This document shows, piece by piece, positions 11,901-24,009 of a stretch of DNA of 64,000 nt. The position numbers and the translations under genes are program-made. Position 1 is the first letter of the stretch. The number at the start of each line of letters is the position of its first letter. The DNA is from Emydura subglobosa (lineage: Eukaryota; Chordata; Testudines; Chelidae). The notes under the pieces were generated by a model, which was not told the origin of the DNA, made no database searches, and was given only the letters and a program-made list of their open reading frames with translations. The stretch spans positions 26,156,631 through 26,220,630 of the forward strand of contig ML679970.1 in the NCBI GenBank assembly GCA_007922225.1. Direction: 5' to 3'.

Positions 11901-14900
11901 TCCTCTTCCTCCTCGGAGGATTCCTCGTCTGATGGCTCCAGCTCTCCCCAGGGCGTCCGGTCGATTTCCTCCTCTTCTGCCTTGGCCTGAAATGAGGGGA
12001 GATGGGCTAGATAGAGGAAGGTGTAGGGACAAGGGGGGCTGGCTCTGATTCAGCCACTGAGCAGGGAGACAGGCTGGCTCAGAGGAGTAAGGAATGGGCC
12101 CTCTTCCCCAGGAGGCACCATTCCAGCCCCAGTACAGAGTAGGCACAGGGGACTCAGTCTCCAAGGTTCAGAGATCCAACCTTTTCCCCAGCATCAGCCT
12201 GGCTGCCCCCTGGCTCTGCCTCAGCTCATCAGCTCCACTGAGGAGCTCAGTTCCAGGCGTCCCACTGACACCAGGCAGGGAGGGAATGGGTCAGTGCAGG
12301 CTGTGCATTTATCTTGGTTCCTGCCACCCTGGAAGAGCCCGGGCCTGGTTGGCAGTACCAAAGAGGGGGTATGCCAGCCAGTGGGTGACCCCGACCTTGT
12401 CCCATCGCGCCTAGAAGACCATAGGAGTGGCAGGTGGCCCCATCCCCCAGGCAATGGCTGTTCCCATCCCCACCCCCATGCAGTCTCTCCAGGGCCATGG
12501 CCACTCAGCTACCTACCTGGAACTCGGAAGCATTGGTTCCAAAGACGTCTCCATACAGAGGCTTCCCAGTCTCGTCAACGGGGGGCTTCCCCCAACCCCC
12601 GGCATGGTACCCGAACGAGCAGCCCTGGGACAGGAGGAAAGGGTTATTCGGGCTCCAAAGGACAGTGGAGTCCACTGGACTAGAGCAGAGGGTGACTGGA
12701 AGCCAGGACACTTGGGCTCTGTTCCTGGCCCAGCCACAGACTCTGGCCAGGGCACCATTCAGCTGTGGGCCTTCTTCTATTTGGGAAGCAGGGATGACGC
12801 TCACAATATGCCTTGCAAGGTCTCTGCTTTCTAGGCAGAAAGTGTAGAGGTCACCCCAGGATGGTTAATACAGGTCTCTGGACTGTGCGAGTGGGGCAGG
12901 GGGAAGAAGAGCATTTAACCATGTGGTGGAGAGAGAAACCCAGGAAGAAGCATGGAGCCACGGATGAAAGCGATCTACAGCTGGAGCCCGTGGCACTGGG
13001 AGGAGGGAGAAAGGCCATCGCTCCAGCTTGGTCTTTGCTAGGAAAAGGGGAGTCCAAGGGATAGAGTAACTCTGCATTGACAGGCAGAGTTAGTGAGGAA
13101 ACAGTGCCTGAGCTGCACTAGCACTGCCCCACATGAAGCACCCCTAGTGAAAGCAAGGCCAAACCGCAGGGTGAATCCTTGGACTGGGACCACTCCCACA
13201 GCCCAAGTAAGGCACTCCCAGGCACTCAGAGTACAGACTGGGGTGAGGGACCATTCCCCAGTGCCCTGCAGGACGGACACAGCCACTCACCTCTGGGATG
13301 GGTGAATTGAGGCCTGGGATCTTCAGGTTGGGGTAGGAGGGGGGTGGGCCATAGCGTTGCATGGCGATCAGCCACGGGGGTGGCACTTTGTGGGCATTCT
13401 GGAGCCAGGAGAGACACAGAATTAGCCAACAGTATAGACTCGCTTACACAAACTTGGCTAACCAGCCCCTACAGCAGGGAAGTCCCAGAACGAGGGGACA
13501 GAAACTCATCTCACTCACACAGGTGCCCCTCAGTCCCAACCACACTCTCCTCCCATCTGCCTCCCCACCACCACAGCTCTGCCAGTAAACCCAACCCACA
13601 GCTGCTCAGCTGTTCTAGTCCTGAGGTGCCCAGCCATGCAGTGGCCATGGCTAGCTGAACCCCGAAGGCTGGCTGTAGGATCAGCAGGTGAGGGTCACAC
13701 CAGCTCCCCTTGTCTAACAGGCAGCTTCCAAGAGCACTTACCGGGCCAACGGGCATCCCCAAGGCGATGCGCAGCTCATCTGACAGATCCCCTGGCTTCT
13801 TCTCTTTCAGCCGCGTCTCAAACTCCTTGCCCTGGTGGGAAGGGGAGTCAGAGCAATTGCGAGGGGGCACCCAATGCTAAGGGGCTCTGGCAGTGCCCCA
13901 CATGGGCTGATCACTGTCTAGCACCCAGCTGGGGAAGAGGCTCCCAGCAACCACAAATCCAGGGTCAGGGAGAACCAGGCCAAGGTGGGAGCTTTCCTTC
14001 CCAGCCCTCAAACCCCAACAGTCTGCCAGAGATGGAGACTGCCCTCCTGAGTCACAGCATGGGGCATGCCCTGGGCACAGGCCCCAGCCAGAGCCGCTGT
14101 CCCATCTGAAAGGGCTTCCTGTGGCCCCACTCACCTCATAGTAGAGATCTCCATGGATGGTGAGCTTGGGCTTGGTCTGCCACTTGAAGAAGGCGTCATG
14201 CAGCTTCTGATAATCGATGTCGATCTTGCCCATCTTGGGGCGAACCTTCTCCCGCATCTTTGATTTCATTGTCTTCTGCTCCTCCTGGGGGTGGGCGGGG
14301 GGGAAGGCGAGAGGGTGAATGCACTTCAGACACCCCATGGGATCCCTGCAGCTGCAGGAACAGAGTGCCACCCCACACAGCCTCAAATCACCCTCTGAAG
14401 GACACAGGCTGCAAACCCCGCTCCAGGAGGCAGCCAGGACAAGATCTGACCTACTAATGGGCAGAGGGTGAGGGGGCATGGCAAAGGATACAAGACCAAA
14501 TCTTGCAGTCATCCCAGCCAGGGGTATATAGCACCAGCCCCTCCAAGTCACCACACCAGAGAGGATGGGCTCAGTGCAGAGGCTGTTTTTATAGAGAGCC
14601 CTTGACTGGCACAGAGATGCAGCTACCTCTGGGGTGCAGTGCACATGTGGGTACCTTTTCCTGCAGCGCCTCTCGCATCTCCTGGATGCCCGTGCGCTTG
14701 ATGAAGTCAGGCAGCTCGAAGGGCGGCTTCTCAATGCCCCTTTTGCCCTGCAGGTACTTGCGCTTGAAGCACCAGTGCCGTGGCACGGGCACCGAGTTGC
14801 GGGTGGCCTTGAGGTGAACCAGCAGCTTAGGGTCCTGGGCCGTCACATCATGCATCTCTACCACATCTGGGCGTGCCACCAGCTGGGGACAAGACAGCAC

Positions 14901-17900
14901 AAGCTTAACCCTCCAAGCACCAGAGTTCGCCGCCCTCCCATTATCCCCTACACCAAGCCTACAGCTTAACCTTTCGAGCACCAGAACCTTCTCTATTCTC
15001 TCCCCCCATCCCCTGCATCCAATTCCCCGTGCTCCATTCACCCCCTCCCAGCTAGACAGCAGACACCAGAGGCAACAGGACCCAAGGCAAGCTCATCCTG
15101 GGAGACCCCTTGCTGGTACGGTGTCCCCTACAAGAAAAAAACAGATCCTAACACCCAACTGGGTCACGGCTTTGCCAGTCTGGTCAGTTTCACTCTTGTT
15201 ATCTAAATGGAGCCAACCCAACCGACCGAGTTTGGCCATCGGCCCAAAGGGCACCAACCCCAATGCAGAGACCCCTGTGCCCTGAACCAGAGGCTGAGAG
15301 GGGAGAGGCTGTTCTGTCCAATCCTTCTCCACAACGTCTTGAGCAGGGTGGTCTCTGTCCCAAGAAGGGTGCCCATCCCTTCGGAGGAATTGTGACCCTG
15401 CCACCCCCATGGCACTGGAGGGGACCAACTGTCTCACCTGTTTCAGCTCCGCCACCGTGAAGCGATTCATGCGTCTCAGCTTCTTCTTGGACAGTTTTGG
15501 GGCCTCAGGTTTCTTCTCCTGGATCCAAGAAAGAAGGAGCCACAATAGACCTGGCTCATCCAGCCCAGGCTCCCCCACCCCACTCCCACCAGATCGGACC
15601 CACGGACCCAGCATCCCCCCCCCACGCACTAATACTGGCCAGTGCCAGATGCAGAGGGGGGATCCACCCAACATCACTGCAGCACTAGCCCTGCTGGGGG
15701 GGACGGGGGAGGGGGACGGGACACGGACGGACACGACACCGACCTCTCTGTAGCCTTGGGGCCATGGTGCCAGCGAGATCAGCACAGATGCCAGCCTATC
15801 CCTAGCAACACTTGCCCCCAAATCTCTCCTGAGCTCTGGGCTATGGTGGTGGCAGGGAGTTCCAGTGGCTCGCTGCCTGGCCCCGCCCCCGGCCCACCTG
15901 TTCATCATCAGAACTGTCATCGTCACTGCCCTTCCGGTCCTCCTCGAAGCCCTTCTTCTTGGGTGCGGCTGCACTCTCCGGCTTGTCTGCCTTGTCAGGC
16001 TCCTTCTCCTTGTCTTTCTTTACATCGTCTGTCAGCTGTGGGGGGAAGGGAAGGTGAGGAGGGGCCAAGGCTGGAGACTCCATCCCCAGGGAAGGGACAC
16101 TGACCGGAGGGAGATTTGAGCAGGGGCGCATGAACCTGAGCAATTGTCCCCTCAAAAAGCAGCTGGGAGCACAAGGCTCCTGTCCCATCTCCTGAGAGGA
16201 GCAAGGGGGTACATGCTTCCCCTGCACAGCCCCATAGGGAGCAGGTGGGGATGCAGGCCATGTGGCGGTGCTCCTGCCCTGGGGGATGAAGATCTGCAAG
16301 CTAAGCCCTTACAGAAGAGAAGGAACTTCTCCCCTATGGAAAGGAAACTCCCCAATCTTCTCACCACCAGGTCTTATCCCCTCAGGAATCAGTCAAGGCT
16401 CCCAACTGAACAGCAGGCACCAGAACCCAACTTGTGCCCTCCTCCAGGCTGCATCACAGACACTGGTGTGTATCCTGATGAGACAGGAGCACTAGCTCCA
16501 GAGCCATGGCAGATAGAGCTTGCAGCTAATTCCCCTGCTCCACTGCAAACAGATCCCCACAGGATTCGGGGCTCCATGCAGCCCAGTGAGAACCGCCCCA
16601 CTGTTCCAACCACCAGATTGCGCTGCCCTCCCAGAGCTGAAGACAAAACCCAGGCACCAGAACCTCCTGGCACCCCTCTATGTGCTAATCGTTAGAACCC
16701 ACTCCTCAGCCAGATGCCAGCACTTTAACCACTAGAGACCTTTTACATGTGTAGTGCCAAAACACCAAGGCAGCACCCCTCAAACCCAGCCAGCACCTCG
16801 GGCCTGGCTCACCTTGAAGGCATCGAAGATCCTCTTGAAGAAGATGAAGTTGGGATCATAGATCTCTGGTTCCTCAGCAACATACTCGATCTCCACCACT
16901 GACTCGGTGTCTTTGGGCTCAGTGCGTTGCACGGTCTCTTTCTCCCCTTTGCCCTCCGTGCCCTGTGTTGCCACACGTGCCTTCTTCTTCTTCTTCCGGT
17001 TACGGCGCTTACGGTTCCTCTGCCGAGAGAAGGGGGATAATAATTACAGATTCCTCACTCTGGGGTGGAGTATGGGGACTGTTTATACAGGGAACCTTCC
17101 CCAGCACTGAGATGCAGTCACACCCAATCCTGTAAGTGGCAGCTCTTCAACAGCGCATGACACTGCTGCACCATATTTGGCAGGCATGAAGAAGAATCCT
17201 GGAGGAGGCACTTTATGGTGACAGTATGAAATGTTCCCGACAGTCATCTTGCAGAATGCGGAGCAAGACACAGCAACTCTTGCGAGACTTGCCACAGGGC
17301 CTCAGCCTTACGTGGCAGTTCCCAGCTGCCATGCAGTGTTTCCCTTTGCATCCAGGGGGCTCTTGAGGGAAAGATCTCCCACCTCCTTTCCCTTCCAGCA
17401 TCCCTGTTGCAGGGAGGTTCTGGTCAGTTTCACTCCCAATCCTTCGACATTGGCAGCCAGTGAAGATTCAAACCTCATCACTGGAAACATGGTTCACAGG
17501 AATTTATATTCCAAGCCAACATTTTCAGCCTCAACATCAGGCCGGAGCTCAGCTGACACTGTCACTTTAAATCAACCTCTTGCTAGCCAGACTATGGCTA
17601 GACTGCAGAGGGAGCAAGACAGGGATGTGCCAGTCTCAGCATCTAACAGAGCTCTCTGCTCCTGAAATGGACACGCCCCATTCAGCAGAAGGAGAAACCG
17701 AGGCACAGAAAGGTGAAAGGGTTGACCAGACTTTAGCACAGCGAGCCAATGACAGCCAGGGAATAGAACCCAGCAGTCCAGGCCCCCTGCTCTAACCCAC
17801 TCCTCTCCTCCCAGAAGTGAAGAGAGAACCCAGGAGTCCAGGCTTCCAGCTTCTCCACTCCAACCCACAGGACTCCCCTGCTAGAGCTGGGGACTGTAAT

Positions 17901-20900
17901 GTGAGGCATGCAGCCTGCTCACCTCTCTCTTTGACAAAGCCATGTCCTCCTCAGTCTCAGAAGCAGAAATACTGGCCAATGTCCTCAAATCTGTCTCCAT
18001 ATCATCATCTACTGAAATACAGGAAGATCAACAAGACGGGGGAGGGGTCAGACCCACTAGAACAAGCTCTGGGAGCAGAGACGGAGGGGACAGCTCTGCT
18101 GGCCCCTCCAAACTGCATGCTGGGAGCAGGAGCAACTAGCCACATTCCAATCCTCCTGTGCCCCCCATGAACACATGCCAACCAGCCCCCTTTGTCCCAG
18201 TGCAGGAGCTGGCTTGGGGGGTGCAGCATACAAAAGGAACACAATCCAGGTGGCTTGGTTGCCTCTGCTTTATGGAGAGCATTGCCAAGGGACAGGAGAC
18301 GGGCTCCCTAGGAGACGCCTGCCAACCCCATCTTCTGACAGAGAGAGGTTAACCGTGGGGTGTGCCTGGAAGGCAGGATTCCCCCTGCCTTCAGACTGCA
18401 CCCAGCTCATGGGCCAGTCCCAGCAGCAGTCACCACGGCCAGAGCACAACTGAAAAGCAGGGCGGGGGAGCAAGAGGATGGAGAATGATGGGGTACGAAG
18501 GTCACATTTCCCAGGTCACTGGCACACGCAATTCCCTGCTCTAACCTCTAGGCCCCACTCCTGCATGAGCCAGGAATAGAATCCAGGAGTCCTGGCTCCC
18601 AGTCCCACAGCAGCCTCATGCACTAGCCCCTCCTCTTCACCCAGAGCCGGGAATAGAACCCAGGCGTCCTGACCCTCCAGAGCTCCTGCCCTTGTCCCTA
18701 CAGCACCTCCTGCTGAGAGAGGCCAGGGCTTCCCCAGCAGCCAAAATTCCTGCCCCAGACCACAGAGGAACAGAATGGAAGGAGCCTCAAACCTGTGGTG
18801 CCAGGCACGGCTATGAGCTCCTCCTGCCGGATCTCCTTGAGTTGCAGGATCTTCTCCAGGGCCTGAGGGATCTTGGGGCCAATGGTGGAGTCATCAGTCT
18901 ACAAATAGAAGCACTAACTAAGCAGGGGGATCTACCACAACAGGACCCACAGCCTGGCATGAATGGGAACAACCCAGGCTCCCAGCGCCCCGCTCTCCCA
19001 TCCCAGACCCCACTCACCTCCCAGAACCAGGTATAGAATCCGGCCCGGGTATAGGAATAGGAATTCTCCCCTCTACCTCCAGCGCATCTCAGAAAGCTGC
19101 CCACCCACAACAGGCCACCCACCAGCCACCACTCTCTGCATCCTTACCTCTCGGCCTTCTTCCCCAGGAGGAGGTGGCGGCCCACGGGGCCTTGGGCCAG
19201 GGGGACCAATAGGAACTCCGGGCAGCAGGGGTCCCACAGGGGCAGCCCCTAGAGGAGCAGGAGAGACACACAAAGGGGTGAGTCCACATAAGGAGCGGAT
19301 CTGAAGTAACCAGCTCCCTGCTGCCCTGTTCCCAAAGCAGGGGCTGAATCCGAGCCAGTGCCTGCTATAGAGGGGAAAGGCTCTAGCTCCCATCCCCTAG
19401 TCTGGGCACTAACAATCTCACCTCGTGGCACCATTGGGGGTCTTGGTCCTATGGGTCTGACAGGCCCCACATCTGGAGGGGGTCTGGGCACCGGAGGGGC
19501 CAGCTTGGCCATCTCTTTCTGTCGCTCCTGTTCCAGTAAGACTGCAGCCTGAGAGCAGGGGAACATATGGGGAGAGGTCACAGCTGGGTGAGGGCTGAAG
19601 ATCAGCAGCCCTGCCCCCCATCCAGCCTTCCCCACAGGATGTCCCCAAGGGTTGGGGGAGGTAACACCCCTGCCATGCTTGAGTGTTGGATTCTCACCCC
19701 ATTATCACGGACAGGGATGCCCAGAGATGTGAGGCCATGAGCCCTCAGGTGGGAAAAGGTATCAGGCCAGATGAGCCCACTGGTGATGAAAGGGGCAGAT
19801 TGTGGACTAGAGGGGCCCAATGGGGCTGGAGATTTGTGGGGAGAGAGCATATTCTTGCCTGGAAGGGGAGCCAGATAGGGCCACTGGTACTGAAGGTTAC
19901 GGGGGGAAAAAGTAGGCTGGAGGGGTGGACACCAGGCTGGGTGGGCCCACTGAGTGGGGTACCAGTGCGGATGGGGGAGACACACAGCACCAAGAAGTAG
20001 CAACCTCGCCGGTTAGTCCTCCCCACCCACATCCTGGCCCCAAGCGCCCAGTGAGATGCCGCCGCGTGGGGCTTTACCCGCTTCTGCTGCTCCAGCAACT
20101 CCTGCTCCTTCAGCTTCTCCCCGAACGAGGACTCCCCCTGCAGGGAGTGAGGGGGAGGCCAAAGTGCTGGGAACCAGCTGTGACCAAGTGACACCCATTC
20201 CTTGCCTGCTCAGAGCATTGGGAAAGGACCAGGGAGAGGCTGTGATAGGGGAATGGGTCAGCAGGGGTGTTCAGAACAACCTGGGGAAGGGGAGGAGGTG
20301 CAGGGAGCTGAATGGATTGCAGCATGTGTTCTCTGGCAGAACAGGTGAGCAATCGGGTCCAATTCAGATCAACATCAGAGGAGAGAGCAGTGTCTCTTCC
20401 GCAACTTGAGGAGGCAAGGAACAGGATCAGGCTCCCTCAGGCCCCTACACGACACACAAACTGTTCTGTTACCTGGTCGATTTCACCCCCGTGTCTCTCT
20501 CTATCCCCTGGCTATGGGTGGGCAGACAGAACAGATTGCACGTGCTAGAGTTTAAAGGTGAACTTTCCCTCACCCAGCGTTGAGACACAGCTGCCTCCAG
20601 GGTGGGGCACGGGGGCTATTTTCCCTTCACCCTGTGCTGAGATGTGGCCTCATCTGCGATGGGGCACAGGGGCTGCTCAGCATTAGCACGTCACAATAGT
20701 TTAGGGCAGGATGTGAAGAATCCTATACACAACGGAAATTGCACTTGGGAGGAAGGAATTCAGGGAGGCCAAATGGCAAAACAGCAGCTGAGATTTGGCC
20801 AGGATCAAAGCCCAGACTCTTGCCAAACGAAGTGGTTGAATCTTCACTGTGTGTCTTCTGGCAGCACAGGCCCTCCTTGCACTACACTAGGCACTGGAGT

Positions 20901-23591
20901 CAGCACTCACCAGCAGGGGCGAGATCCCTGCACCCCAGCACCTCCTCACACCACCTTGGGGCAGTGAGGGAGAACACCTCTGCACTGCTGCCTGCAGCGC
21001 AGCCCTTACCTGCTTAGCCCTCTCTTCTTGCTGCATTAGCATGGCTGCCTGCTGCTGTGCCAGCTTCAGACGATCTTCCTCCGACAGCGCCGAGGGGTCC
21101 ACACTCTGCATGCGGAGGGGGGGCCCCATGCCTGGGGGAGGGGGAGGGGGCCCCACGCCCATGGGGAAGTTGAGGCTGATGCCAGGGGGAGGGGGAGGAG
21201 GTGGCGGGGGCTGCATGGGTGGCATTCCCATGGGGGGAGGAGGGAGAGGGATCCCAGAGAGCTGTGAATGAGAGAAAAGATGAGGAGGTAAGGATCAGAC
21301 AGAACATGAAGAATCACAAAGCGATTCACAGGTTATTTATACAGAGCTCTCTCACCCGGCCCTGAGATGCTGCCTCTGTGGTGGGGCACAGCAACGTCTC
21401 AAGAGCCACACAGCAATGCTGAGCATGCTTAGAATAGGAAGGCTCCTGAATCCCAGAGCCAGCAGGAGGGATTTAGGAAGGTAGAACAGCATTGCTCCGC
21501 AGAATGCTGGGGTTAGCAATAGCTTCCGGTGGGAAGTACCAATGGACATCAGTCACCCTAAGAAGCTGGACAACCTCCTCCCAACATAGGAGAGCTACAA
21601 CAGTGCAGCCAGCACAGCCCCTAGGGAAGCCCCTGTGACCTAGCCAGGACAGGATTCCTCCTCCCCATAGCCCTCACTTACCTGTCCAGCAATTGGGGGC
21701 GGAGTGGGTTTGTCACCGTCATCTCCCCTAAGAGACGGCCTGTTCAGCACGATACCAGTCTGCGGAGAGGGAGGACACAGTAAATGCAGCTGCAAAGCAG
21801 GTGATAGCATATCCACTGGGGAGCCTCTATCAGAGACTCCCACTGATATGCTCTGGGGAGGAAATCCAGGCTCTGGGGAGGCCAACTCACCACCATGGCA
21901 AGTAAAGACAGTAGTGCTACAGCTCCCCACGCAAGTTGGAGCCCGGTGGCGCCACACATAGCCCTCACCACACCGACCATCATACAGTCTCCATAGCCAA
22001 GACAGAAAGTAGAACGGGGGGGGAGAGGGGGGGAGAAGGAATATACTGATGCCCAGAGCCACACAGAGCATATGGCTCAGAGATGGAAGTAAGGCCACCC
22101 CCTGCAGCTCACACACTAGCCCCCATCACAGGCTGCAGTACAGTTGCTCTGATTACTCTGAACACTAGCAGACATGCTGGAATGGAGACCTGAGGCCACA
22201 GCAGAGCACTTGCCTTTAAATCTCTGCTGATGGATGGGTGGGTGCACCAGCCAAACCCTGCTGTATTACGGGACAGGAAGGAATGCAGAAGCTCAGATGA
22301 AATCTCAAGGACCCTCGCTGCAATAGAGCTCCCTGCTGGCATCCAAACAGCATTGATTGAGTAGCTGGTGCCCCCACCCCAAGCCAGCATGGCAGGGACA
22401 CACACACATGGTTCAGTCTTAAGATAAAGATCACAAGTTTCCTTCCATAGGTTGACAGTACCCAAGATGTTCTAGGGACATTCACAACCCAGCTTACTGT
22501 TCAAGCAAGTAGTACCTCTCTAGTGCCGGTTAACGTAGTATCTGAGCACCTCCCAGTTGTTAATTTATGTATCCTTACAGGTATAGCAGCGCTATTATTC
22601 CCTAGAGATGCCAAACAGAAGCCCAAAGAGGCTAGGTGACACTCCCAAGGTCCCCCAGCTCTCCTGAGTCCCAGGCTAATGCCCTAGCCACCACATCAGC
22701 CTTCATCTGCTAATGCTGCTCATTTATTCTAACACCAGTGAATCCAGGCTGAGAGCCTCCTGTTTCCTAGTCCGTGTCATTAGTCAGGTGAGGCTGTTGA
22801 GTGTGATTACTGCTCACTCTGTTTGCCTGTACTGGTGCCCATGTAGCACTGGGGGTGGTAAAGGTGGGAGACCCTCTCACTGTACGCTCTATCCTGCATG
22901 CTGGGGGTGCAACACTACAGAGCATGTCAGGAAGTAAAGTCTCCCACCACAGGTTTGGGCCGCCAAGCAGGTCCCTTTCGCACAGAGGAGTTGGGAGGTG
23001 GGTGCCAGGGCCTGAGCCAGGAGGCTGTGTCTGATAGCAGAGCATGTCTCCTGCCCTCCCCCCGTGCGTAGTGTGTACTGGGGGGGGGAGGGTGTTGTTC
23101 CTCACCTGCAGGGTGTATGTCTGCAGCCTCTCCACCAGCTCCTCACGGCTGCCTAGAAAACACAGGCGAAGGTCAGAGCTCACAGGCCAACACCGCCTGT
23201 GCCACGACCAGCTGCCCCGCCCCGCCCCGGCACCCCCAGCCCCGCAGGCTCCCGTCTACTCCCCAAACCTACCCCACGTCTCCGGGCTGCCTGGGAAACA
23301 CAGCGCGGGGGCCAGCTCGGACCCTGCCTCCTCCCCGCCAGCCCCAAGCGCGCCCCCGCCAGCGAGGCTCCCCTCCACGGGTCCCAGACACCCCCGCCCG
23401 CACCGGGGCCCGCCGCCACCCCCCGCATGGGCCCCAGCGGCCGCCCCGCCCCCAGCCGGCCCCGGCCGGGCCGCACCTTGCACCGGGGCCCCGATCTCGG
23501 CCAGCTTCGCCTGCAGCTCGGGGGGCGCCCAGGCCCCGTAGGCCGGCAGCGGCAGCTCGCCCTGCGGCGGCTCTGGGTGCTCGGTCGCCAT
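8957..23591 (-). CDS. SF3B2: SF3B2, splicing factor 3b subunit 2 (SAP145), complete, 22 coding exons
   Basis: SF3B2 is a nuclear subunit of SF3b in the U2 snRNP. It binds SF3B4 and contacts pre-mRNA near the branch point. Joining 22 exons gives 2688 nt, or 895 residues, the length I recall for human. Domains in order: a SAP-like motif split over exons 1-2 (residues about 24-54, 'ELQAKLAEIG' then 'SREELVERLQ'); a proline-rich tract (about 81-125); a Gln/Glu-rich helix (about 140-190); a Lys/Arg-rich basic block 'RKRRNRKKKKK' (about 328-338); the highly conserved DUF382 region (about 450-590, including 'RHWCFKRKYLQGKRGIEKPP'); the PSP region (about 595-655, 'VPPPWLIAMQRYGPPPSYP'); an acidic run (about 715-730); and a basic C-terminus ending KEFKF. 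The start ATG at 23591 opens MATEHPEPP as in mammals. No frameshift or premature stop occurs. The gene lies upstream of PACS1 on the same strand. Confidence 0.97.
9682..10060. mobile_element. Non-autonomous hAT-like DNA transposon in SF3B2 intron 20
   Basis: An AT-rich block interrupts an otherwise GC-rich gene. It begins 'cagtggttctcagccaggct', a typical hAT/Charlie-type terminal sequence, and ends around 'ggggaacagtagtctggaaa'. It contains 'atttgcctagttttacagca' and 'aagtgaaacttggggtatgc', which I recall from an abundant turtle hAT-derived repeat. The right terminal repeat looks truncated. No coding capacity is seen. Confidence 0.55.
14583..14640 (+). repeat. Single unit of the TTTATA-containing ~65-bp family (SF3B2 intron 13)
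   Basis: One diverged unit: 'ctgtttttatagagagccct', then 'cagagatgcagctacctctg' and 'gggtgcagtgcac'. It matches the family best seen at 57935-58110. Confidence 0.55.
16590..16740 (-). repeat. MIR-head-like tandem units (SF3B2 intron 10)
   Basis: Diverged copies of the 'aacccaggcaccagaacctc' pattern end in 'ctttaaccactagagacc'. On the minus strand this reads as CTAGTGGTTAAAG, the A-box-like start of the unit. The region up to 16330 may hold further degraded units. Confidence 0.45.
17056..17130 (+). repeat. Unit of the TTTATA-containing ~65-bp family (SF3B2 intron 9)
   Basis: 'ctctggggtggagtatgggg', then 'actgtttatacagggaacct' and 'cagcactgagatgcagtcac'. The order of motifs is the same as in the arrays at 57.9 kb and 62.7 kb. 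Confidence 0.6.
17650..17880 (-). repeat. MIR-like sequence with tandem tRNA-like head units (SF3B2 intron 9)
   Basis: 'gaaaccgaggcacagaaagg' gives a MIR core. It is followed by two successive 'agaacccaggagtccaggct'-type heads near 17760 and 17825, separated by 'ctgctctaacccactcctct'. The head is present twice, so this is an extended or tandem version of the SINE. Confidence 0.6.
18540..18680 (-). repeat. MIR-head-like tandem units (SF3B2 intron 8)
   Basis: Two units contain 'gaatagaatccaggagtcct' and 'gaatagaacccaggcgtcct', each with a 'ctagcccctcct' or 'ctaacctctaggcccc' end. Spacing is about 75 bp. Confidence 0.6.
20572..20665 (+). repeat. Two units of the ~65-bp family (SF3B2 intron 4)
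   Basis: 'cacccagcgttgagacacag ctgcctccagggtggggcac' is followed by 'caccctgtgctgagatgtgg' and 'gatggggcacaggggctg'. The TTTATA part is degraded here to ctattttccc. Confidence 0.5.
21328..21405 (+). repeat. Unit of the TTTATA-containing family (SF3B2 intron 3)
   Basis: 'ggttatttatacagagctct', then 'ctcacccggccctgagatgc' and 'ctgtggtggggcacag'. One diverged unit. Confidence 0.55.
22530..22700 (-). repeat. MIR-like SINE, near full length (SF3B2 intron 2)
   Basis: 'ctgagcacctcccagttgtt', 'tatgtatccttacaggtata', 'ctattattccctagagatgc' and 'agaggctaggtgacactccc' follow the reverse-complement MIR order (3' end, core, then head). It is the best-preserved MIR in the window. Confidence 0.65.
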
Positions 23592-23787
23592 CTTCCCCCC
23601 CACCAGCTCGCCGTAGGCACCGCTTCTACGTCACGACGTACACACGCGGGCGGGCGGCTTACAGCCAATCAGAAGAAGCGCTACCTCCTCGGTAAATGTA
23701 TGCCCCGGAGGCTCCGCCAGCGTGATGACGTTAACACGCACAGCCCAGACAACCAATGAGGGAGAAAGGTTTCTGCCGCGTTCCCTT

Positions 23788-23911
23788 CTGGGTGTTGTAG
23801 TCCTTGGAGAGTCCCAAAGCAGGGTGACGTCAAGAAGCTACTGGGAGTTGTAGTTCTGAAATATGGAGGGGCTGAAGTCCTCAAGGCGCTTTGCATGCTG
23901 GGAATTGTAGT
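23788..23911 (-). promoter_or_regulatory. Three ZNF143/THAP11-type motifs
   Basis: On the minus strand these read ACTACAACACCCAG (23788-23801), ACTACAACTCCCAG (23841-23854) and ACTACAATTCCCAGCATGC (23893-23911). All three are in SF3B2 orientation, 200-320 bases upstream of the start codon. The last matches the full composite site known for ZNF143 with THAP11/HCFC1. The first two match its ACTAYR...CCCR core. Confidence 0.85.
23825..23832. promoter_or_regulatory. Perfect palindromic CRE (TGACGTCA)
   Basis: tgacgtca is the consensus CREB/ATF site. It lies between the first and second ZNF143-type motifs of the SF3B2 promoter. Confidence 0.8.
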
Positions 23912-24009
23912 TCTGAGGGGTTGGCGAGTCCAGTATGGGGCGGAGCGAGAGAGAAGGGGGGTGGGCGCTGGAGGTTGATGTAGCACACGGGGTCTTTCCT
24001 ACATGCAAC

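Larger units (their letters stand above)
8957..23591 (-). other. SF3B2: Exon map of SF3B2
   Basis: Coding exons in transcript order (plus-strand coordinates): 1 23477-23591; 2 23106-23152; 3 21682-21759; 4 21010-21261; 5 20078-20137; 6 19422-19548; 7 19148-19248; 8 18793-18898; 9 17923-18011; 10 16813-17019; 11 15898-16035; 12 15438-15518; 13 14655-14882; 14 14135-14284; 15 13742-13831; 16 13291-13398; 17 12517-12624; 18 11844-11986; 19 11608-11709; 20 10969-11068; 21 9294-9479; 22 8957-9028. Every junction is GT-AG and all phases join. Exons 1, 6 and 8 end in phase 1; exons 18 and 19 end in phase 2; the rest end in phase 0. Donors after exon 8 (GTTTGA) and exon 13 (GTACCC) are weak. The acceptor of exon 20 is a tandem cagcag. 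Confidence 0.9.
23592..23920 (-). promoter_or_regulatory. SF3B2: SF3B2 promoter region
   Basis: This is CpG-rich upstream DNA continuing the island over exon 1. It holds a cluster of sites: CRE-like tacgtcacgacgta at 23627-23640, CCAAT at 23665-23669 and 23753-23757, near-CRE tgacgtta at 23727-23734, perfect CRE at 23825-23832, and three ACTACA..CCCAG motifs between 23788 and 23911. No TATA box is visible. The density of sites over about 300 bp fits a strong housekeeping promoter. Confidence 0.75.
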
